The notes under the pieces are model-generated. The model saw only the letters and a list, made by a program, of their open reading frames with translations, did no database searches and was not told the DNA's origin. A DNA stretch of 19,884 nucleotides, from assembly GCA_037384225.1 (NCBI GenBank), contig JARROD010000082.1:1-19884 (forward strand). The letters are read 5' to 3'. Positions 14,263 through 19,884 of this stretch are shown here, one piece after another. This DNA comes from JARROD01 sp037384225 (GTDB lineage Bacteria; Pseudomonadota; Gammaproteobacteria; Pseudomonadales; Cellvibrionaceae). Every line of letters starts with the position of its first letter. Position 1 is the first letter of the stretch. Both the position numbers and the translations under genes were made by a program.

Positions 14263-15096
14263 CTATCCTTGCGCGCCCGAGATGTAGGCGGCGGTCAATT
14301 CGTGTACCGGTGCTTCGAACAAATGCCGACACTGACCGAACTCAATCAGCTTGCCGACCCGCTCTGTCATCCAGAAAAAGCCGGCGTAATTGGCCACGCG
14401 TCGGGCTTGAGCCAGATTGTGGGTGACGATAACCACCGTATAGCGCTCCCGCAGGCGCAGAATCAACGATTCCACCACACCGGATGAAATGGGATCGAGG
14501 GCACTGCAGGGTTCGTCCATTAATAATATTTCCGGTTCCAGCACCAGGGCGCGGGCAATGCAGAGCCGCTGTTGTTGGCCACCGGATAAGGCCAGGGCGG
14601 AGGTATGCAGACGGTCGGACACTTCCTCCCACAATCCAACATCCATGAGTGCTGTTTCGATTTTCTTTGTGCGCACCTGGCGATCACGCACCCCGTGTTC
14701 CTTTAACGGCAGTTCCAGGTTACGCCAAATGGATAAAGGGAAGGGATTGGGCCTCTGAAAAATCATGCCAATGCGACGCCGGAGCCGAAGTGTGTCCACC
14801 GGATCGTGCAACACATCCTGACCATCAAACAGGATCTGCCCGTTGACCTGGGCATTATCATAGTGGTCAGTGAGTCGATTCAGTGCCGATAGAAAACTGG
14901 TCTTACCGCAGCCGGACGGGCCGATCAAGGCCGTGATGCAGCCCTTGTAAATATCGAGCGAAACCTGAGATAGCACCGTTTTGCCACCATAGCCCAGAGT
15001 AAGATCGCGTACTCGCAGCAGAGGGGCCGGCACGCAACAGGGGGCACCCTGTTCAATTTCCCCCAGCGTATAAGGGTTTGTTTTTTGTCTTTTCAC
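14263..15096 (-). CDS. pstB: Phosphate ABC transporter ATP-binding protein
   Basis: 277 residues. ABC ATPase motifs in order: Walker A GPSGCGKTS (59-67), Q-loop in MIFQRPNPFP (111-120, Gln114; the RPNPFP stretch is typical of PstB), signature LSGGQQQR (170-177), Walker B ILLMDEP (190-196) and switch His226 (VTHN). It powers phosphate import from the cytoplasmic face of PstC/PstA. The start is GTG overlapping the pstA stop by 4 bases (GTGA). Residues 1-25 precede the usual ABC start and include a CC pair. It is the last gene of the operon; no phoU follows, since the next gene is convergent. Confidence 0.96.
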   Translation of the reverse strand: MKRQKTNPYTLGEIEQGAPCCVPAPLLRVRDLTLGYGGKTVLSQVSLDIYKGCITALIGPSGCGKTSFLSALNRLTDHYDNAQVNGQILFDGQDVLHDPVDTLRLRRRIGMIFQRPNPFPLSIWRNLELPLKEHGVRDRQVRTKKIETALMDVGLWEEVSDRLHTSALALSGGQQQRLCIARALVLEPEILLMDEPCSALDPISSGVVESLILRLRERYTVVIVTHNLAQARRVANYAGFFWMTERVGKLIEFGQCRHLFEAPVHELTAAYISGAQG

Positions 15097-15926
15097 GATA
15101 CCACCAACCTCCGTCGAAACCAGCTATTCACAAAACTTTGCGCGAACGTATTGAGTGTGATAATCAGCGTGATTAGCACCAAGGCTGACGCGTAAGCTGC
15201 ACCATCACCACCTGTAACATTCATGGATAAATCGTAAATATGAACCGCCAGCGCCCGGCCGGAATCAAGCAGCGATTCCGGCATGCGGTCGACATAGCCG
15301 CTGGTAAACAAAAGTGCCGCCGTTTCGGCGGTGGCGCGGCCAATCCCCAGAATAAGACCGGCAATGATCGCGGGGCGGGCCGCTGGCAGCAGTATGTGCC
15401 AGATCGCGGCGCTGCGGGTGAGCCCCAGGGCAAGGGCACCGCGACGCCAATCATCATTAACGGCACGCAGACCGGTTTCACAGGTGCGCACAAACACAGG
15501 CAGAATCATGCAGGCCAGGGTCAGTCCACCTGACATCAGGGAAAAGCCCAGCCCAAGATAAATACTGAAAAAGGCGTTGCCGAACAGGCCGTAAACGATG
15601 GAAGGAATGCCGGCCAGGATATCCAGTGTGATGCCGGTCGTGTTGCCAAAGCGGCTATTGCCGGGGGAAAATTCCGACAGCCAAATCGCCACACCCAGTC
15701 CCAGAGGCAGGGCGACGGCCAGTGCAATCACCAATATCCAGACGGTGGAAACCAAAATGGGCCCAATGCCTCCTGCCCGGCCGGCATCTTCCGGAACCGT
15801 AAACAGGAACTGCCAGGAAAAATGTGCGAGGCCTTCTATCACCACATCCCCCAGCACCCATACCATGCACAACACCACCAGTAGAGAACAACCAAACACC
15901 AGCCAGGAAAACAAACGATCAGCCAT
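15093..15926 (-). CDS. pstA: Phosphate ABC transporter permease PstA
   Basis: 277 residues from the ATG at 15926 (MADRLFSW), which has a GAGGTG 7 bases upstream; the longer frame to 15941 would need TTG. It is an inner-membrane permease with about six membrane helices, the first at residues 8-30. The EAA-type cytoplasmic loop that contacts PstB is RRGALALGLTRSAAIWHILL followed by PAARPAI. The periplasmic loop VPEDAGRAGGIGPIL is typical of PstA. Its start overlaps pstC by 8 bases and its end overlaps pstB by 4, so the whole set is translationally coupled. Confidence 0.94.
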   Translation of the reverse strand: MADRLFSWLVFGCSLLVVLCMVWVLGDVVIEGLAHFSWQFLFTVPEDAGRAGGIGPILVSTVWILVIALAVALPLGLGVAIWLSEFSPGNSRFGNTTGITLDILAGIPSIVYGLFGNAFFSIYLGLGFSLMSGGLTLACMILPVFVRTCETGLRAVNDDWRRGALALGLTRSAAIWHILLPAARPAIIAGLILGIGRATAETAALLFTSGYVDRMPESLLDSGRALAVHIYDLSMNVTGGDGAAYASALVLITLIITLNTFAQSFVNSWFRRRLVVS

Positions 15927-16809
15927 GCTTGTGCACCTCAAGACCAGCCCTGGTTACGCGGTGGGCAAACCAGGACAGCAGCCAGACCAACAACGTCAGC
16001 AATAAGCCCGAGGCGAACAGGCTGGCGCGGTGGTTGTCCATGGCGTAGGCCATCTCCAGGGCAATATTGGCGGTGAGCACGCGTACGGGTTCAAACAGTC
16101 CAGAGGGGTTCTGTACCACATTGCCGGCCACCATGAGTACCGCCATGGTTTCACCCAGCGCGCGTGCGGTGGCGAGCAAGGCACCGCTGGTAATACCGGG
16201 GCGGGCCGCGGGTAGCACAATGTTCAGGATCTGGGTTTTACGCCGCATTCCCAGTGCCATACTGCCGGCGATCAGTTCTCTGGGAACGCTGGATAATGCC
16301 GATGCACTGGTCAGAGCGATGGTAGGCAATATCATCAGCGACAAAACCAATATCGCCGCCAGCAGCGAGGCACCCGGCGGTTGCCAGCCGGCAATCAGGG
16401 GCACCAGGCGGGTTAATCCCCATAAGCCGAATACCACCGATGGCATTCCCGCCAGCAAATGAATCAGCAGGCGAAAGCCTTGCGCCACCGATGCCCTGGC
16501 ATAAAACTCCAGGAAAATGGCGCAAGCCAAACCGACGGGCAGTGCCACCACAATGGCGCCCAGCGTGACCGCCAACGATGCCAGAATCATCGGCCTCATG
16601 CCAAATTGGCCTTCCAATGGGTACCAACCCTGACTGTGAAAGAAGTTCGGCCACAGACCACCACCCCAACCGTTTGCCAGGAAAGGCCAGGACTCATTCA
16701 GTAAGAACAGCACAATGAGCATCAACAATAGCGCTGTGCCACCGGATAACATCACCAGTACACTATTGAGCCGGCGATCCGCCCGGTTATTGATGCTTTT
16801 AATCCCCAT
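15919..16809 (-). CDS. pstC: Phosphate ABC transporter permease PstC
   Basis: 296 residues from the ATG at 16809 (MGIKSINNRADRR), with AGGA 9 bases upstream; a longer frame begins at a TTG at 16860. It has six membrane helices, a GMRPMILASLAVTLGAI start of the permease domain, LAGMPSVVFGLWGL, and the EAA loop SMALGMRRKTQILNIVL followed by PAARPGI that docks on PstB. It forms the membrane channel with PstA. It starts 37 bases after the pstS stop. The ribosome binding site region is a 16-base near-perfect tandem duplication (ATGTCAATCGTTCC at 16808 and 16824 on the plus strand). Confidence 0.94.
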   Translation of the reverse strand: MGIKSINNRADRRLNSVLVMLSGGTALLLMLIVLFLLNESWPFLANGWGGGLWPNFFHSQGWYPLEGQFGMRPMILASLAVTLGAIVVALPVGLACAIFLEFYARASVAQGFRLLIHLLAGMPSVVFGLWGLTRLVPLIAGWQPPGASLLAAILVLSLMILPTIALTSASALSSVPRELIAGSMALGMRRKTQILNIVLPAARPGITSGALLATARALGETMAVLMVAGNVVQNPSGLFEPVRVLTANIALEMAYAMDNHRASLFASGLLLTLLVWLLSWFAHRVTRAGLEVHKHG

Positions 16810-16846
16810 GTCAATCGTTCCTAATGTCAATCGTTCCCGGTACTCA

Positions 16847-17656
16847 TCAAGGAGCCACAAAAAATTGCGCTTCGATAAGATCTTTCACCTGCGTCGATTG
16901 TGCGAAGGCAATGAAGTCCTTTGCCAGCCCGGATGGTTTGGTTTTCACTACCAGATTCAGCTGACGTGACAAGGGGTAATGACCTTTTGCAACGGCCTTG
17001 ACGGTGGCGGGTTGGCCTGCCATTGGCAATTGTTTAATCGATGTGCCTCGGGTTGCCTCATACTCTGCCGTGCCGATAGACACATAGCCAATAGCACCGG
17101 GGTTACCTGCAACCGTTTTGATACCTTGTTGATTGTCCCCAATCACAACGTGCGCTTTGATCTGGCTGTTTTTCAGCGCGAAGTGGTGTAAAAACAGTTC
17201 CAGTGTGGAGCGCCCCTCCGCCTTATTGACCACGGTGATCGGCAGGTCGGCGCCCCCCACGTGTTTCCAGTTGCGAATTTTTCCCGTGTAGATATCAATA
17301 ATTTGGCCATCGCTCAAGCTGGCGACCGTATTGCTCCTGTGGAGGATGATCCCGATACCGTCCATGGCGATTAAATAAGGCGTCAGATCCTGTTCCGATG
17401 GTTTCAAAGCGCGCGACACCATACCGATATCCGCCAGCCCCATGCGGGCATCATTGATACCTCGCGAAGAGCCGCCCATTTGAACATCGATGCGCACACC
17501 CGGATGTTGTGATTCGTATCGCTTGGCGATTTCCGACGCCAAGGGGGCCACGGTGCTTGATCCCGTCAACGTCAAACGGTCGGAGGCGGCCTGAGCGATG
17601 GATACGACAGCGATAGTGCTCAAACACAAAATTGTCCTTGCCAGTATTTTAATCAT
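16847..17656 (-). CDS. pstS: Periplasmic phosphate-binding protein
   Basis: 269 residues from the ATG at 17656. A signal peptide (MIKILARTILCLSTIAVVSIAQA) would be cut near residue 23. Phosphate-binding loops of the PstS family are visible: LTGSSTVAPL near the mature N-terminus, MGGSSRGIND, and a later KAEGRSTLELFLHH segment. It is a compact, PstS-like protein that captures phosphate for PstC/PstA. GAGAAG precedes the ATG by 8 bases. A longer in-frame extension to 17860 consists of the oxidoreductase repeat tail read in another frame (LKQMS units) and is rejected. It overlaps the upstream oxidoreductase gene by 8 bases. Confidence 0.93.
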   Translation of the reverse strand: MIKILARTILCLSTIAVVSIAQAASDRLTLTGSSTVAPLASEIAKRYESQHPGVRIDVQMGGSSRGINDARMGLADIGMVSRALKPSEQDLTPYLIAMDGIGIILHRSNTVASLSDGQIIDIYTGKIRNWKHVGGADLPITVVNKAEGRSTLELFLHHFALKNSQIKAHVVIGDNQQGIKTVAGNPGAIGYVSIGTAEYEATRGTSIKQLPMAGQPATVKAVAKGHYPLSRQLNLVVKTKPSGLAKDFIAFAQSTQVKDLIEAQFFVAP

Positions 17657-19884
17657 GCCGGTTTCTTCTCGTTGATAACGCCTCACAGCCCAGGTGATCT
17701 GAAACATCAGAAAGCTGAGCAGTATCGTTAGCCGCATTTGTTTCAGAGGCATTTGTTTCAGGGACATTTGTTTCAGGGACATTTGTTTCAGGGGCATTGC
17801 CTCTTCTCCAGTTGTGATATTTTTCCAGCCAGGCCAGCACACCCTGAGGGGCATGGGCACGCTTCCACTCTCCAGCGGCGTACTTGTTGGCTTCCGCCCA
17901 AGTAGGGTAGGTGTGTATGGTACCGAGAATTTTATTCAAGCCAAGACCGTGTTTCATTGCCAGTACGAATTCCGCTATCAGCTCACCACCATATTCACTG
18001 ACAATGGTCACACCGAGGATACGGTCCTTGCCGGGTTCAGTGAGTATCTTCACAAATCCGTGCGCAGCCCCGTCAGCGATGGCCCGGTCCAGATCATCCA
18101 CCCCATAGCGCGTCACTTCATAGGCAATGCCTTTCTCTTTGGCCTCTTGTTCATTGAGCCCTACGCGAGCCACTTCCGGGTCGATAAAAGTCGTCCAGGG
18201 TATCACACGGTTGTCCACTTTGAATTTTTTGAATTGGCCAAAAAGCGCGTTGACTGCGGCGTACCAGGCCTGATGAGCTGCTGTATGTGTGAACTGGTAG
18301 GGGCCTGCGACATCACCCGCCGCATAGATATTGGGATAGAGTGTCTCCAGATAGTCGTTGGTGACTATGGTGCGGTTGGTTTCAATACCCAGCTCTTCAA
18401 GGCCGTAACCTTGCAATCTGGCCACACGACCCACCGCGCAGAGAAGGGCATCGAATTCAATGGTTTTTTCCCTTCCATCCGACGTTACAATCAAGCGTTT
18501 GCTTTCACCTGCTCTCTCACACCGCAGTGCTTTGTGATTGGTTAGTACCGTGACGCCGTCGCGTTCCAGTGCGGCTTGGGCCAGTTCCGAAACTTCTTCG
18601 TCTTCACGGATCATGATGCGAGGCGCCATTTCCACCTGAGACACCCGGGAACCAAGACGCGCGAAACTCTGTGCCAGCTCGCAGCCGATGGGGCCACCGC
18701 CCAGTACCACCAAACGTTTTGGTGCTTCTTCCAACTGAGCGAACTGCTCCCACAATGTGTCACTGGTGACATAACCAACTTCTTCGATCCCCGGAAGCGG
18801 CGGCACAAAGGGCCGTGCGCCGGTGGCCAGCACAATGGCGCGGCTGGTGAGTCGTTGTACACCACCGTCATTGCGTTTGATTTCCACGGTCCAGGGGTCA
18901 ACCAGCCTGGCATACCCCTGAATCACCTCGACCCCTAACCCCTCGTAGCGTTCAACACTGTCGTGTGGTTCAACATTGGCAATCACTGCGTGGATTCGTT
19001 GCATTACTTTCTTAAAAGAAAAGCTGGAATGGGTGTCCTCTAAACCGTAATGGCCGGCATGTCGCATCTGATGAGCCAACTTTGCGCTTTTTATCAGCGC
19101 CTTGCTCGGTACACAACCGTAATTCAGGCAATCGCCACCCATTTTGTGTGCTTCGACTAAGGTCACTTTGGCCTTGACTGCGGCGGCTATATAGGCAGTC
19201 ACTAAGCCTCCGGCACCGGCTCCAACCACAATAAGGTTGCGATCAAAGTGTCTGGGCTTTTGATACTCGCTATAAACACGCTGTGCTTTGATCACGGCCA
19301 AGGTTTTTTTAGCGATCAGAGGGAAGAGTCCCAGCAGCGCAAAGGACAGCAATAGAGAAGGCGATAGAACACCCGACAGGCTGTCGAGCTGTGCCAATTG
19401 TGTTCCGGCATTCACGTAAACCAGCGTACCCGCCAGCATGCCCACCTGGCTGACCCAGTAGAAAGTTAATGCCCGGATGGGTGTTAGCCCCATCAACAGA
19501 TTAATCAGGAAAAAGGGAAAAACCGGAACCAATCGCAAGGTAAACAAATAGAAAGAACCGTCTTTTTTAACGCCCTCATTAATCGGTTTCAGGCGTTCAC
19601 CGAAGCGCTTTTGCACTGTGTCATGTAGCAAGTATCGGGACACTAAAAAAGCGAGGGTGGCTCCGATGGTGCTAGCGAAGGACACGATCACAGTGCCCCA
19701 TAACAGGTCAAACAGCGCACCTGCCGCCAGTGTCATGACTGCGGCACCCGGCAAAGAGAGCGCGGTGACCAGTATATACAACAAAAGGAAGCCTCCACCT
19801 ACCAGCAGCGGTTGCGCCGTGCGCCGGGCTTCAAATTCTGCAAGGCCATTTTTTAAGCCCTCCAGGGTGAGTCTCTGATCGAGG
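17649..19884 (-). CDS. VTT/DedA membrane domain fused to FAD-dependent disulfide oxidoreductase (5' partial)
   Basis: The frame stays open to the window edge, so the N-terminus is missing; 744 residues are visible. The first ~190 are a VTT (SNARE-associated/DedA-like) membrane domain with about five helices and the family segment FTLRLVPVFPFFLINLLMG. After a linker comes a pyridine nucleotide-disulfide oxidoreductase: FAD motif VVGAGAGG, redox pair GGDCLNYGCVPSK, NAD(P) motif VVLGGGPIGCELA, IYAAGDV, and the C-terminal dimer domain with TIHTYPTWAE (His and Glu of the usual dyad). The C-terminal Cys pair of mercuric reductase is absent, so MerA is unlikely; the substrate is unknown. The flavoenzyme is presumably held at the inner membrane. 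The tail is hydrophilic with ETNVP repeats. It overlaps pstS by 8 bases and leads the operon within this window. Confidence 0.9.
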   Translation of the reverse strand, partial: LDQRLTLEGLKNGLAEFEARRTAQPLLVGGGFLLLYILVTALSLPGAAVMTLAAGALFDLLWGTVIVSFASTIGATLAFLVSRYLLHDTVQKRFGERLKPINEGVKKDGSFYLFTLRLVPVFPFFLINLLMGLTPIRALTFYWVSQVGMLAGTLVYVNAGTQLAQLDSLSGVLSPSLLLSFALLGLFPLIAKKTLAVIKAQRVYSEYQKPRHFDRNLIVVGAGAGGLVTAYIAAAVKAKVTLVEAHKMGGDCLNYGCVPSKALIKSAKLAHQMRHAGHYGLEDTHSSFSFKKVMQRIHAVIANVEPHDSVERYEGLGVEVIQGYARLVDPWTVEIKRNDGGVQRLTSRAIVLATGARPFVPPLPGIEEVGYVTSDTLWEQFAQLEEAPKRLVVLGGGPIGCELAQSFARLGSRVSQVEMAPRIMIREDEEVSELAQAALERDGVTVLTNHKALRCERAGESKRLIVTSDGREKTIEFDALLCAVGRVARLQGYGLEELGIETNRTIVTNDYLETLYPNIYAAGDVAGPYQFTHTAAHQAWYAAVNALFGQFKKFKVDNRVIPWTTFIDPEVARVGLNEQEAKEKGIAYEVTRYGVDDLDRAIADGAAHGFVKILTEPGKDRILGVTIVSEYGGELIAEFVLAMKHGLGLNKILGTIHTYPTWAEANKYAAGEWKRAHAPQGVLAWLEKYHNWRRGNAPETNVPETNVPETNASETNAANDTAQLSDVSDHLGCEALSTRRNRHD
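17734..17793. repeat. 15-base tandem repeat in the tail of the oxidoreductase gene
   Basis: Four 15-base units of the form RCATTTGTTTCAGRG on the plus strand. Being a multiple of three they keep frame, giving ETNVP/ETNAS pentapeptides at the C-terminus. They lie just before the pstS start. Confidence 0.85.

Noticed and set aside
16847..17860. Long form of PstS starting at 17860
   Set aside because: The extra residues are the upstream gene's tandem-repeat tail in another frame. The signal peptide and ribosome binding site place the start at 17656.
17814..18545. 243-residue plus-strand ORF
   Set aside because: It is antisense to the conserved oxidoreductase domain and is a shadow of its codon bias.
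17649..19884. Mercuric reductase (MerA)
   Set aside because: The GGDCLNYGC redox motif fits the wider family, but the C-terminal cysteine pair needed for Hg(II) handling is missing and no mer gene is near.

Overview
The window looks like a draft-assembly piece (an 8-base N run at 12666-12673) of a gammaproteobacterial chromosome, perhaps a marine one. That rests on the families present (pstSCAB, a short ECF sigma/anti-sigma pair, an AGCS alanine symporter, ArsM, a CRP-type operator) and on mixed GC content. I cannot name a genus. No rRNA, tRNA, CRISPR array or transposase gene is visible.

Layout. 1-494: hairpin-rich non-coding DNA. 495-2090 (+): a membrane PAS protein with a histidine-kinase architecture but without the catalytic residues, followed directly by a 57-residue lysine-rich protein. 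2109-2189: two hairpins that separate it from a convergent arsenite methyltransferase gene (arsM, -). 3226-3512: intergenic, with an isolated intrinsic-terminator-like hairpin. 3513-4898 (+): a sodium:alanine symporter. 4938-4966: a dispersed repeat. 4972-5706 (-): a START-domain probable lipoprotein.

5907-12683 (-) is the most interesting block. It is a tightly packed operon of an unrecognised protein (broken by a frameshift and the assembly gap), a MotA/PomA-like channel subunit, a MotB/OmpA-like subunit and a 1438-residue superfamily-1 helicase with a nuclease-like C-terminal region. A near-perfect CRP site lies upstream. Joining a peptidoglycan-anchored ion-driven stator to a helicase/nuclease recalls the Zorya anti-phage systems, but the effector family and subunit sizes do not fit Zorya I-III as I know them. 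I propose it as a candidate undescribed Zorya-like defence system.

12841-12943 is a palindromic repeat related to the one at 4938. 12944-13195 (-) encodes an orphan GvpG-like gas-vesicle protein. 13373-14223 (+) is an ECF sigma factor with a translationally coupled zinc-finger anti-sigma factor. 14263-19884 (-) is one overlapping operon: a VTT/DedA membrane domain fused to a pyridine-nucleotide disulfide oxidoreductase (5' end outside the window), then pstS, pstC, pstA and pstB for high-affinity phosphate uptake, without phoU inside the window.
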